The translations under genes were made by a program, and so were the position numbers. The notes under the pieces were generated by a model, which was not told the DNA's origin, ran no database searches, and worked only from the letters and a program-made list of their open reading frames with translations. A stretch of 64,000 nucleotides of DNA from Shewanella schlegeliana (GTDB taxonomy: Bacteria > Pseudomonadota > Gammaproteobacteria > Enterobacterales > Shewanellaceae): contig NZ_JAESVD010000007.1 in assembly GCF_016765635.1 (NCBI RefSeq), forward strand, positions 62,001 to 126,000, written 5' to 3'. Of this stretch, positions 38,346-46,970 are shown piece by piece. Numbering within the stretch: position 1 is the first letter of the stretch; the number at the start of each line of letters is the position of its first letter.

Positions 38346-38372
38346 CCCGTGGGTTCGGTTCCCGCTTAGGGT
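38346..38372 (+). other. tRNA T-arm-like remnant
   Basis: GTGGGTTCGGTTCCCGC folds as a T-arm with a 7-nt loop. A second GGGTTCG / CGAACCC pairing spans to 38378. The rest of a tRNA is not present. It may be a relic of an older integration target or an earlier attachment site. Confidence 0.3.
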
Positions 38373-38699
38373 CTCGAACCCGAGTCGAGCTTTAATGAGT
38401 TCTCTGGCTGTTTTTCTTCTGTCTATATTGGTTCTAGCTCACTAAACAAATACAATAACTGGCTGTAAAAACAGCAGCTTAACCAAATACTAGAAATATC
38501 TCAAGAATCACCGTACCGTCTATTATGGAAACAATAAAACCAAGTTAGTAACCAGAGAACATCTGGTAAGCAAGTGTAATTTAAAGAACTTGTTAATGAT
38601 ATTTAGCTGTACTAAAATCTTGTACTAACAGAGCAAAACAACAATCTCAAGTAGCTTTAAGCTGTTGATGACAAATGATTTATATGAGTTTGGTGGTGT

Positions 38700-38718
38700 G
38701 CCCCGCCGCCTCCACCAA
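38700..38718 (+). other. attR: 19-bp duplicate of the ssrA 3' end
   Basis: GCCCCGCCGCCTCCACCAA is identical to 28674-28692. The preceding bases do not form a tmRNA, so this is the displaced attachment-site copy and marks the right boundary of the element. Confidence 0.88.
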
Positions 38719-38744
38719 CACAAGGTTAGCAATAACCTTCAAAG

Positions 38745-38783
38745 GCCGCTAAATCCTAACCAGGTGGATTTAGCGGCTTTTTT
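38745..38783 (+). terminator. Probable ancestral ssrA terminator, displaced by the element
   Basis: The stem GCCGCTAAATCC / GGATTTAGCGGC and T-run lie 27 bp after attR, at the distance expected from a tmRNA 3' end. Before integration this would have terminated ssrA. Confidence 0.75.
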
Positions 38784-39175
38784 GTATCTGAAATTTTTGT
38801 ATCTACAGTCTCGAACCTTTGTTTGCTCCTGTTCATCAGCATTTAGTTCTACAGTCAAAATCTCCCCTAACTTAATCAGCCACTAACCTTAAATAAGTTT
38901 ATGTAGCGGATTTATCAAACTGCCATCCAACTAATACTTCTTAATTTTCAGTAACTAAAGATTGTACAAAATCAAAGAATAATGATATTCCTTATAAGCT
39001 TACTAAATTGTTATGGATAGCAATATTTACCTTAAATACAGTAACATAAAACTCCTTAACCGCAGGGGAGTCGTCAAGCCTCACTATTCGTCGTATTAAT
39101 GTTAAAGACTTCTAAACAGATACGAACTTAAGTGTATATACCACATCAAGCGTTGAAAGAATTGGGAGACTAATT

Positions 39176-40366
39176 ATGAAAGCTTTTGAGATTTGTTTTA
39201 CTGGTTTTAATGCTGTTGAGCTAAACGAATTAGAGACATTAGGTGAATTAGTAGGTCTATCGGTCAAGAAAAAAATAACCACTGGCCTCCATATTTTATG
39301 TGCTGGTGATAACGCTGACCCCAGCAAAATAGATAAATCCCGCGAGTGTGGCTCGGTCATTATCGACAAACCCCAATTTGTGCACTTTGCTTATACTGGT
39401 GAACTTCCACAAACTACAGTCGAACAAATACTAGCTCTCGTTGAATCCAGAACTTCCATTAAACCTAAGCAGCAAAAAACTAATGCTCTCCTTTTAAACA
39501 AGGATGCCCAGCCATACGGTCACTTTAATCAAGCGGCTAATATCGAAAAAGCAATTTCTTCACTACAAGGCATTTTGTTGGGGATCACTGCTGATAGCAA
39601 ACTTAAGCCAGCCGAATATGCCTTCCTCGATTTGTGGTTACGAACTCATTGGGAAGTTTCAGATGATCCAGATATAGTTGATATTGTCGATGTGCTAAAT
39701 GATGTGTTAGAGGACGGCGTTATTGATGGAGATGAATATGAAGATTTGCTCTCTTTAATAAATGACGTAAATGATATTCACGGATTCATTGAACCAAATA
39801 GTCATAACCAAATAAACCAATTGCTTGGCATGCTTCAAGGCATATCTGCAGATGATGACGTCAACGAAAAAGAAATTGATGCGCTAGCCGTTTGGCTAGA
39901 TGAAAACCATCAAATCCTAGATAAGTGGCCTGCGAGTGTCGTTACATCGAAGCTTTGTGATATTTTTGAAGATGGCATTATCACCGAGGATGAAAAGAAA
40001 GACTTGTTGCTAACAGTGCAAAAAATCACGGGCAGTCGTTTCTGTGAAACTGGTGATGTAACAGACAACACTACCGAGTGCTTTGACGATATAAGTGAAA
40101 TCCCACACGATAATATTGGTTTTTGTTTCACTGGAAAGTTTAAATCTGGTAGCCGCAAAACAGTTGAATCTAAAGCTCAAAGCCTTGGAGCCATAACAAG
40201 TAAAGATGTCCTGCTCTCCACCCAGTTTTTGGTGATAGGTACCCTTGCTAGCCGCGATTGGAAATATCTAAGCCATGGCAGAAAAATTGAAAAGGCTATG
40301 TCACTGAAAGAGAAAGGGCATGAGATTTATATCATTTCAGAAGAACAATGGTTAGCGGCTATCTGA
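39176..40366 (+). CDS. BRCT protein with two internal helical repeats
   Basis: The 396-residue protein has a BRCT-like domain at each end: residues 1-80 (EICFTGFNAVELNELETLGELVG) and about 305-396 (GFCFTGKFKSGSRKTVESKAQSLGA ... EEQWLAAI). Between them lie two related repeats, each starting LQGI and containing ED-G-[VI]-I-[DT]-x-[DE]-E before a helix (about 120-195 and 205-280). They recall TerB-like or EF-hand-like acidic helices. BRCT domains bind DNA ends or phosphopeptides; a role in DNA transactions is inferred. It lies just outside attR and may be host or relict island. Confidence 0.75.
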   Translation: MKAFEICFTGFNAVELNELETLGELVGLSVKKKITTGLHILCAGDNADPSKIDKSRECGSVIIDKPQFVHFAYTGELPQTTVEQILALVESRTSIKPKQQKTNALLLNKDAQPYGHFNQAANIEKAISSLQGILLGITADSKLKPAEYAFLDLWLRTHWEVSDDPDIVDIVDVLNDVLEDGVIDGDEYEDLLSLINDVNDIHGFIEPNSHNQINQLLGMLQGISADDDVNEKEIDALAVWLDENHQILDKWPASVVTSKLCDIFEDGIITEDEKKDLLLTVQKITGSRFCETGDVTDNTTECFDDISEIPHDNIGFCFTGKFKSGSRKTVESKAQSLGAITSKDVLLSTQFLVIGTLASRDWKYLSHGRKIEKAMSLKEKGHEIYIISEEQWLAAI

Positions 40367-40566
40367 ATAGTAAAAAAGTTAACTGGGAATCAAGAACATC
40401 AGCAGATGCTGTTATTGCAGCAGTGATAGCAAAAGAACCAAAAATATTTTAGTTGACCACCGCAATAACAGTGCCGGTAATTTTATCACTCTAAAAGTGT
40501 CCTAGGTTAGAGGGAAATACCCTTGCTAATGGCAAATATTATTACTTCTTAACAGCTGTAATTACC

Positions 40567-40604
40567 TCAAAAAGTAGAGCAAGCATAAAATGCTTGCTCT
40601 ACTT
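40567..40604 (-). terminator. Terminator after the flavocytochrome c gene
   Basis: The stem AAGTAGAGCAAGCAT / ATGCTTGCTCTACTT is perfect over 15 bp with loop AAA; on the minus strand it is followed by TTTTT. Confidence 0.88.
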
Positions 40605-40616
40605 GTGCAATTAAAA

Positions 40617-42398
40617 CTAATTACCTTTATTAATGATGTAATGTGCAGCGGACTTACCTGCTTGGCGACCAAATACAACCGTATCAGCAATCGCATTTCC
40701 GCCTAAGCGGTTTGCTCCATGAACCCCGCCAGTAACCTCTCCAGCTGCGAACATGCCAGGAATAATCTGATCGTTTTCATCTCTAACTTGAGCTTCTGGC
40801 GTTATTCCCACACCTCCCATTGTGTGGTGAATCGCTGGCGCCGTATCAACTAAGTAAAGTGGGAACTTAAGTGAACGAGCCATAAATTTACGCCCGAAAT
40901 CAGGATCAGCTCCATCCTTTTGATACATGTTATATTGCTCAAGAGACGCTTTTGCAACAGCAGGATCGATATTGACCTTCTTAAAATCATCATAGTTTTC
41001 AATCTTAGTTAGCATACCTAAAGGCTCAAGCCCCTTAACTTGGCTGACTTCATTCATAATTTCGTCATCCCAAACTAACCAGGCACTTCTCTCTTTTAAC
41101 TTCCAAATACATTCAGAAACCTTATCTCTAGGTCCCATCTCATCACAGAAACGTTTTCCTTGATGGTTTAGTAAAATAGCCCCTGCTCCACGAATTGTCC
41201 CTGTAATAACCAACACGCCATTACCAGCCGTTGGGAACGTTTGGATCTCTTTAAGGTCGACCATCTTAGCGCCTATCTCCTTCGCTAGACCAATTCCATC
41301 TCCGGTATTACCAGGGGCATTGGTAGACGGTGTGCCAAGCAGGTCAGGTCTGTATTGTGCAACCAGCTTATTATTCCAACCAAAACCACCTGTTGCTAAT
41401 ACAACCGTTGGCGCAGCGATAAAACGAAGCCCTGAATGTTTACCTTGGACGACAACTCCAGCAATTTCACCACTCTTAGCGCGAACTATCTTCAATACTT
41501 TGTTATTAGTCTCGACTCTCACCCCTAATGCATCTGAATTTCTTTGAAGCACCGATATCAATTCAGGACCATTCTTCTTACCACCAGCTGGTCTATGAAG
41601 CCTATCAGCTGTATGCCCTCCTCCACGTCTAGCAGCAGAAAAGTCTCCTCCTAAAGCAATCAACCAGCTAATTCCATCAGCACTATCTTCCGTTAGTTTT
41701 TTAACTAACTTAGGATCATTAATATTATGACCGCCTTTCATTGTGTCGTTATAAAACTGTTCTACACCATCTTTATACCCTAAGCGTGCCTGAGTAATTG
41801 TTTCGGCAGCAGAGTAACCACCCGCAGATAACTGAGAATTACCACCTATGTATGGTTGTTTCTCATAGATCACAATATCATCTAAACCAGACATACTTGC
41901 CTGAACCGCAGCAGAGTATCCCGCTGACCCAGCACCAATGATAATCATCTGATGTGTTTCAACAGGTCCTGCCATGATCGTTTCAGTTAATTGCGCTTGC
42001 TCGATCTCATCAAATTTATAAGACGCTTCTAACTTACCATGCAAGAAAGGCATGTCGAACTTTTCCGAGAAGCTCTGATGACAAGTGATACAGTTCATTA
42101 CAGGTTCTGCGTGACCTGAATGACAAGATGTACAGCCAATATCAACTAAATGATTATGATGAATGGATAAATTTTGCCCCTTTAACTCCTGCGTAGCCAT
42201 GGCATTCAGATCTCCGTGACAAGAAACACACGCTTGATCTTGTTCAAGCTGGCTATCTTGAATGTTAGCCACTCCCGTCGCATGGCAATCTTTACACTCA
42301 ATTCCAGACTCATTATGAAACTCTGCAAGATTATCTGCTGCATGAGCAGAAAAACTTGCAAAAATAACTAATGATAACAATGTTAATTTTTTCATCAA
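40617..42398 (-). CDS. Periplasmic tetraheme flavocytochrome c, fumarate-reductase family
   Basis: The 593-residue protein has a Sec signal peptide (residues 1-21), four c-type heme motifs (CKDCH 35-39, CVSCH 57-61, CTSCH 89-93, CITCH 103-107) and an FAD-binding_2 domain (GAGSAGYSAAVQA). Active-site elements of the FccA family are present: HHTMGGV, the Arg in GPRDK and the Arg in GANRLGGNA. It resembles FccA but is not clearly the fumarate enzyme; relatives reduce urocanate, methacrylate or other enoates. A divergent LysR regulator suggests induction by its substrate. Confidence 0.93.
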   Translation of the reverse strand: MMKKLTLLSLVIFASFSAHAADNLAEFHNESGIECKDCHATGVANIQDSQLEQDQACVSCHGDLNAMATQELKGQNLSIHHNHLVDIGCTSCHSGHAEPVMNCITCHQSFSEKFDMPFLHGKLEASYKFDEIEQAQLTETIMAGPVETHQMIIIGAGSAGYSAAVQASMSGLDDIVIYEKQPYIGGNSQLSAGGYSAAETITQARLGYKDGVEQFYNDTMKGGHNINDPKLVKKLTEDSADGISWLIALGGDFSAARRGGGHTADRLHRPAGGKKNGPELISVLQRNSDALGVRVETNNKVLKIVRAKSGEIAGVVVQGKHSGLRFIAAPTVVLATGGFGWNNKLVAQYRPDLLGTPSTNAPGNTGDGIGLAKEIGAKMVDLKEIQTFPTAGNGVLVITGTIRGAGAILLNHQGKRFCDEMGPRDKVSECIWKLKERSAWLVWDDEIMNEVSQVKGLEPLGMLTKIENYDDFKKVNIDPAVAKASLEQYNMYQKDGADPDFGRKFMARSLKFPLYLVDTAPAIHHTMGGVGITPEAQVRDENDQIIPGMFAAGEVTGGVHGANRLGGNAIADTVVFGRQAGKSAAHYIINKGN

Positions 42399-42782
42399 CT
42401 TACCCTATAAATTGTTTTTTATTAATATGCTTATAAACAAACTTTTTGTTCATCTAAGTAAAAGTAGTAATCAATAATTAAGAAGCTATTATTAGTATCG
42501 ACTACTACTTTTGAGTTATAACGCTAAAAGAATATTAAATAAAAAAGAAGTTGATAATGAGATCTGAATAACATTTTAGCCACACAGTTAAACATTAATA
42601 TACATCAGAGCAATTAAAATAAACTGACAAACAAACGATTTAATTTAGCTATCCTGTCAACTTAGTTATTTTGCAATAAGCAAAAAAAACTAAACTGACA
42701 GAACAACAAAGATAAATAATAAATGTAAGCTGACAATTTAATTTAATTGATCACATCATTTATTTATAAGGGATTGTATAAA
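42399..42782. other. Divergent regulatory region between flavocytochrome c and LysR genes
   Basis: This AT-rich region separates two divergent starts and should hold both promoters and the LysR-type operator. I could not fix the operator; several A/T-rich imperfect palindromes are present. Confidence 0.5.
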
Positions 42783-43682
42783 ATGAGAACACTACCACCA
42801 ATAAAATCTATTATTTACTTTGAGTCTGTCGCACGTTTTCAAAGTTTTAAATTAGCGGCTGTTGAACAAAATGTGACACCTGGAGCGGTAAGTCACCAAA
42901 TCAACAAATTAGAAGATTTTATAGGTAAGTCCCTATTCAGTAGAGGAAATAGACAGATACAGCTAACTAGTTATGGACTTAGATATTACTCTCGGATCTC
43001 CATAATTTTAAAAAATATAGAGGAGGCAACTATTGATCTTGGAATTGAAGGGAAAAGACCAAATATTAGACTCGCTGTGCCGCCATCTTTACTAAAGAAT
43101 TGGTTACTACCGGTATTAATGGATGATGCTAAGTCAAATATCAGCAGCAACATCGAATTTGTTGACACACTAGATTATTTAGATTTCTCTAAATCAGACT
43201 TAGATCTCGCTATTAGATATGGTTACGATACATGGGAAAATATGTACTCTGTTCATTTATTTGATGAGATCATGATACCTGTTTGTCATCCTGACTATCT
43301 GAAAGATAAAGGTCATCACTTTGATCAGGAAACAATCGATAATAGCACACTTATCTATACCAATAATCGACTAGTACAATGGGATATCGTATTGCAAAGA
43401 CTAAATCTATTAAGTAATAATTTGACACAACAAAAACTTACTTTTCAGAATTCTATCCAATCGATTGAAGCTGCTATGCAAGGTGGAGGAATAGCCTACG
43501 TAAATAGTATACTTGTACAAAAAGAATTGAATAATGGACGGTTAATAAAACCTTTCGATATAAAGATCCCTGATCATAAATCTCCTTCTTATCACTTAGT
43601 TACAACCTATGAAAAAATGAAAAATGAATCAACAGCCAAGATGTACTATACGATTTTAGAACATTGTAAAAAAAACACTTAA
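42783..43682 (+). CDS. LysR-family regulator (GcvA-like)
   Basis: The 299-residue protein has the N-terminal LysR helix-turn-helix (FESVARFQSFKLAAVEQNVTPGAVSHQINKLE) and a periplasmic-binding-like effector domain. The TPGAVSHQI helix is typical of the GcvA/AmpR subgroup. I chose the ATG at 42783, preceded by AAGGGA, over a TTG 36 bp upstream. It is divergent from the flavocytochrome c gene, which it probably regulates. Confidence 0.9.
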   Translation: MRTLPPIKSIIYFESVARFQSFKLAAVEQNVTPGAVSHQINKLEDFIGKSLFSRGNRQIQLTSYGLRYYSRISIILKNIEEATIDLGIEGKRPNIRLAVPPSLLKNWLLPVLMDDAKSNISSNIEFVDTLDYLDFSKSDLDLAIRYGYDTWENMYSVHLFDEIMIPVCHPDYLKDKGHHFDQETIDNSTLIYTNNRLVQWDIVLQRLNLLSNNLTQQKLTFQNSIQSIEAAMQGGGIAYVNSILVQKELNNGRLIKPFDIKIPDHKSPSYHLVTTYEKMKNESTAKMYYTILEHCKKNT

Positions 43683-43724
43683 GCAAACTGGGCTTCACTA
43701 CTATTATTAGAGTAATCTTCTCAG

Positions 43725-43764
43725 GCTATCTAGATAAATTTATCTTTGAATTTATCCAGATAGC
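43725..43764. terminator. Hairpin between convergent LysR and RclC-like genes
   Basis: The arms GCTATCTAGATAAATT and AATTTATCCAGATAGC pair with one mismatch. No long T-run follows, so it may be a weak terminator or a 3'-protecting structure. Confidence 0.6.
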
Positions 43765-43775
43765 AGGGAAAACAA

Positions 43776-44210
43776 TTAACTTGAGAGTGTCATTGAAATT
43801 TTACTTTTCTCGACACTAAGCCAAGCAATACCTAAGAAAACGATATCTTTAAATATAAAGAACTCAGTTACAGGTACACCATCAACTAACTTCCAGACTC
43901 CAGGCAAAGTGAATAGGAAGCTCAATGTAGTAATGAAGATAATTATTGCAGCGAGGCCACTCCAGTAACCAATTTTTGGCTTCCAAATACCAACAATCAT
44001 ACCAATAGCAACAATAATTTCAGTAATTCCAATTAGATTCGACACTCCTTGTACGCTTAAAATACTGAACATCCAATTCATCAAAGGGTGGCTTTCAACT
44101 AATGGTCTAATTGCCTCAGCCTCTGTTGGAGTAAACTTAAATACGCCAATCCATAATAACGTAAGCACAACACCAGCTAGACCAACTAAGTAACCTTTTT
44201 CTTGCTGCAT
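43776..44210 (-). CDS. DUF417 membrane protein, RclC/YkgB-like
   Basis: The 144-residue protein has four predicted membrane segments and the family features WIGVFKFTPTEAEAIRPLVESHP and a late FIFKDIVFLG. In E. coli, RclC belongs to the reactive-chlorine resistance operon controlled by RclR. Here the gene lies 18 bp after an AhpD-like gene and near an RclR-like AraC regulator, so the trio probably forms a comparable response. RclA and RclB homologues are not present. Confidence 0.85.
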   Translation of the reverse strand: MQQEKGYLVGLAGVVLTLLWIGVFKFTPTEAEAIRPLVESHPLMNWMFSILSVQGVSNLIGITEIIVAIGMIVGIWKPKIGYWSGLAAIIIFITTLSFLFTLPGVWKLVDGVPVTEFFIFKDIVFLGIAWLSVEKSKISMTLSS

Positions 44211-44228
44211 AAATAGCTCCTTTCAATA

Positions 44229-44762
44229 TCAAACAGTAAGACTAACTTCCGGGAAATCTATATCTGTTTGCGCTAAATGGTTTGCATAATTGGTAAAGAT
44301 ATTAGCCGTCACCAGGGCTAGCACCTCAAAGATCAACTCACTATCAACTCCATTTTGAGCAGCTGTATCTAATTGTTCTGTAGTCAGTTCACCACGCTGC
44401 TCAACCAAATCTATGGCTAATATAATCAGTGCTTGATCCAGCGCATTATCAGCCTTACCTTCTCTTGCTTCCTTAATATTTTTCTCACCTAACCCAGTAC
44501 TACCAGCAATAAGGGTGTGAGCAGATAAGCAATACTGACACTGATTTATCTGAGCTATAGCCAAAGCTATTAACTCTCGTTGTTTCGTGCTTAAACGTCC
44601 TTTGGATAAAGCATCACTAAATGTAAGATACGCATTAAGCACCGTTGATGAGTGACCAACTGTCGCATAAAGGTTAGGTACCATTCCTAACTTACTTTTG
44701 ATTGCTGAAAGCGTCGTAGCTACATCACCTTTTGGATTTGAAACTGGAAGAATACGGCTCAT
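44229..44762 (-). CDS. Carboxymuconolactone decarboxylase-family peroxidase-like protein (AhpD-like)
   Basis: The 177-residue protein has the AhpD/CMD core with the redox motif CQYCLSAHTLI (CxxC plus His) and helices REL-IALAIAQ before it. Such proteins reduce peroxides or partner with peroxiredoxins. It is first in a two-gene unit with the RclC-like gene and divergent from the RclR-like regulator. The electron donor is unknown. Confidence 0.88.
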   Translation of the reverse strand: MSRILPVSNPKGDVATTLSAIKSKLGMVPNLYATVGHSSTVLNAYLTFSDALSKGRLSTKQRELIALAIAQINQCQYCLSAHTLIAGSTGLGEKNIKEAREGKADNALDQALIILAIDLVEQRGELTTEQLDTAAQNGVDSELIFEVLALVTANIFTNYANHLAQTDIDFPEVSLTV

Positions 44763-44795
44763 GGTGAGCTCCTTTGATTAAGTGAATTTACGGTA

Positions 44796-44814
44796 TTGAT
44801 ATTGACACCATCAA
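44796..44814. promoter_or_regulatory. Candidate operator between ahpD-like and rclR-like genes
   Basis: TTGATATTGACACCATCAA has inverted ends (TTGAT / ATCAA) and lies in the 101-bp divergent promoter region. Binding by the AraC protein is inferred. Confidence 0.35.
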
Positions 44815-44863
44815 CAATACGATTTATCACTATTAATCTAGATATACATACCTAGAGTCTCAA

Positions 44864-45676
44864 ATGGATACCTTATCAGCATTAATCTCTCATGCAGAAC
44901 CAAAAGCGAACTTATTCTTCTCAGGCAATTTATGTGGAAGTTCTTCAAGTACAGATCACCCTGCAGGTGGAATATTGCACTTAGTTAAAACTGGTGAAAT
45001 GTTTTTATTCGAAGATCCTGGCTTAACACATAAAATCAACGAACCAACACTCATCATTTATCCCAAAGGTAAAGCGCATCGCCTCCAACCACAAACTCTA
45101 GAAGGCTGCGATGTGGTATGTGCTAACTTGAGTTTTAAAGACTCACCACTTTACCGAGCCCTTCCCGATGCAATAGTCCTCCCTCTCAGCAAGTTAGATA
45201 GTCTATCGAATATAATCAACATGCTATTTGTTGAAGCTTTTACATCGCGTTTTGCTCAAACTGCTATCATCTCAACGCTACTTGATCTTCTGTTGTTATT
45301 AGTACTCCGTCATTTAGTTGAAAATAAAATATGCCAAGAAGGGGTCTTATCCGCTTTATCAGATCCTAAACTCGCCAAAGCCATCGAAATAATCCACAAA
45401 CAGATAGATTACCCATGGACCATTGAAGAGTTAGCAAGCCAAGTCGGCATGTCACGTGCTAGGTTTGCAGCATTATTTAATCAAACCATTGGACAACCAC
45501 CACTTAGTTACGTAACTGAGGCTCGGTTACTGTTAGCTAAGAAATTGCTGCAGAAGGGAGAACCTATCAAGTCGGTAAGCTTAGAGGTAGGGTATAGTGG
45601 AAGCGTTGCATTTTCTCGTGCATTTCAACGCCAATTCGGTGTAACTCCGCGAGTCTGGCATAAAGAACACAGCTAA
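44864..45676 (+). CDS. AraC-family redox regulator, RclR-like
   Basis: The 270-residue protein starts MDTLSALI, like RclR, and has a cupin-type N-terminal domain and two helix-turn-helix motifs at the C-terminus (WTIEELASQVGMSRARFAALF and SVSLEVGYSGSVAFSRAFQRQFG). Cys24 and the CDVVC pair occupy the regions where RclR carries its HOCl-sensing cysteines. With the divergent AhpD-like and RclC-like genes this supports a hypohalous-acid or related oxidant sensor. That is inferred by resemblance only. Confidence 0.85.
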   Translation: MDTLSALISHAEPKANLFFSGNLCGSSSSTDHPAGGILHLVKTGEMFLFEDPGLTHKINEPTLIIYPKGKAHRLQPQTLEGCDVVCANLSFKDSPLYRALPDAIVLPLSKLDSLSNIINMLFVEAFTSRFAQTAIISTLLDLLLLLVLRHLVENKICQEGVLSALSDPKLAKAIEIIHKQIDYPWTIEELASQVGMSRARFAALFNQTIGQPPLSYVTEARLLLAKKLLQKGEPIKSVSLEVGYSGSVAFSRAFQRQFGVTPRVWHKEHS

Positions 45677-45684
45677 GCAGGCAC

Positions 45685-45714
45685 AAAAAAACCTGCACTT
45701 GGCAGGTCTTTTCA
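45685..45714. terminator. Bidirectional terminator between rclR-like gene and phnA
   Basis: An A-run, stem ACCTGC / GCAGGT and CTTTTC lie just after the RclR-like stop, between two convergent genes. Confidence 0.75.
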
Positions 45715-45754
45715 TATCAGCTTATGTTTCAAAGCTGCTTATATTTCAAAGCAA

Positions 45755-46096
45755 TTAGTTTTGCTTTCTAACAAACTTAGACTTAAGCATCATCTGGCCG
45801 TGACCATCAACTTTACAATCGATATCGTGGTCAGCATCAACGAAACGCTTAATAACCGCTTTAGTACCGACTTTAAGGATTAGCGATGAACCTTTTACTT
45901 TAAGGTCTTTGATTAGCGTAACCTTGTCTTCTTCAGCCAATAGGTTGCCAACAGCATCTTTTAAGATGATTGCATCAGGATCAACGATAACTTCGTTCGG
46001 GTTCCATTCATGAGCACATTCTGGACATACTAGGTTTGAGCCGTCTTCGTATACATATTCAGACTCACATTTTGGGCATGGTGGCATTGCGCTCAT
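45755..46096 (-). CDS. yjdM: PhnA/YjdM zinc-ribbon protein
   Basis: The 113-residue protein has an N-terminal zinc ribbon ([25 protein letters not shown]) and the PhnA C-terminal beta domain ([13 protein letters not shown]-like [20 protein letters not shown]). Despite its old name it is not part of the phosphonate pathway and its function is unsettled. It is a single gene. Confidence 0.94.
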   Translation of the reverse strand: MSAMPPCPKCESEYVYEDGSNLVCPECAHEWNPNEVIVDPDAIILKDAVGNLLAEEDKVTLIKDLKVKGSSLILKVGTKAVIKRFVDADHDIDCKVDGHGQMMLKSKFVRKQN

Positions 46097-46970
46097 GGTA
46101 TATTCTCTTTAATAAGTAATCTACTGAGCCATACTTGATACGCCATTTGTAAAAACGACCATCAATACGACTCGCATTTCAAAGACATATTATAATCAAT
46201 ATTTTGAATATCAGCTAGGTTCAAACCGCCATCCTGTGAGCACTCCTCAATTTGCATTTTACCCGACATGATCTAGGTATCAGTTTTCCCATCTCGGACT
46301 CGCTCATGCATACAAATTAATTACAAATGATACGCGACGTTTAAGTTCAGCTACCCTCTGTTTTCGCATTTAACAAATCCGCACCAGAATTGCTCGGCGA
46401 CTTTATTTCAGCCTTCCCCCTTAATAGGCCGCATCAAGTCCTGCCTAAACAGTACCAAGGTAATAAGTGAGAGAAGAAGTTTACCGAGACAGAGTCACGC
46501 TTTATGAACCACACCCAAGCTTGCTTATAGAGGTTATTCGGGATATTGGGAACATTGATTTTGTAGCTTGCTTTGCAATCTATCTAGACGGGGTAATAAA
46601 AAAGGCTCGCTAAAAAGCGAGCCTCAGAGATGAGTGAAAAGCGCGTCGGGGTAGCGATACTGTCACACAGGGTTATGCTATATCCCTCGTTGACCGCGCT
46701 GTAAGCCCAGAAACTTACGCGGTTGCTGCTCTTAGAGCCATGACCTATTGCCTACACAGCCGCTAGCTTATACCTACTAACACTTACACATCCACTAGCC
46801 GACTTTTCTACTTACTACCTACTACTTGCAATCGTAGTCACTGTCTAAAATACGCTTTTCAATGTTAAGTATAGTTGATATTTTCAATGCAGCTACGTTC
46901 TAGAGCCAATATTAATAGATCAAAATTGCCTTTAATTTCGATCCAATATAACCAATATCGGTATCATGAC
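46097..46970. other. Long intergenic region with a minus-strand terminator
   Basis: No convincing gene is present. A 49-codon GTG-started frame at 46467-46613 has a protein-like composition (LYEPHPSLLIEVIRD) but no family match and ends in the terminator stem, so it may be a gene fragment. The stretch 46624-46970, read leftward from the AraC gene, is a roughly 350-nt 3' UTR or small-RNA candidate. Confidence 0.4.
46597..46623 (-). terminator. Minus-strand terminator well downstream of the AraC gene
   Basis: On the minus strand the stem GGCTCGCT / AGCGAGCC with loop TTTT is followed by TTTTTTA. No minus-strand gene ends near it, so it terminates either a long AraC 3' UTR or a separate RNA. 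Confidence 0.8.

Larger units (their letters stand above)
28692..38718. mobile_element. tmRNA-integrated mobile element of about 10 kb
   Basis: The element lies between 19-bp direct repeats and begins with a tyrosine recombinase close to attL. It carries a second recombinase, a DUF3987 protein, a small unknown gene, a possible HUH endonuclease and a two-gene AAA ATPase/subtilisin cassette. Base composition is visibly more AT-rich than the flanking core genes, particularly at 30092-33600. No structural phage or conjugation genes are seen, so it is most likely an integrative, perhaps mobilisable, defence-carrying element. Confidence 0.85.
38071..39175. other. Non-coding region across the right end of the element
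   Basis: The stretch contains the promoter side of the ietA-like gene, a tRNA T-arm-like fragment near 38346-38372, attR at 38700-38718 and a displaced terminator at 38745-38783. An open frame covering attR is an artefact of these elements. From 38790 to 39175 I see only the probable promoter and RBS of the BRCT gene. Confidence 0.5.

Noticed and set aside
38346-38378. A complete tRNA gene at the T-arm-like sequence
   Set aside because: No acceptor, D-arm or anticodon arm can be built around it; kept only as a remnant.
38665-38886. Open frame across attR on the plus strand
   Set aside because: It is built from the att core and the displaced ssrA terminator, both non-coding.
46467-46613. 49-codon GTG-started gene
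   Set aside because: Short, no family match, ends inside a terminator stem; mentioned only as a possible fragment.
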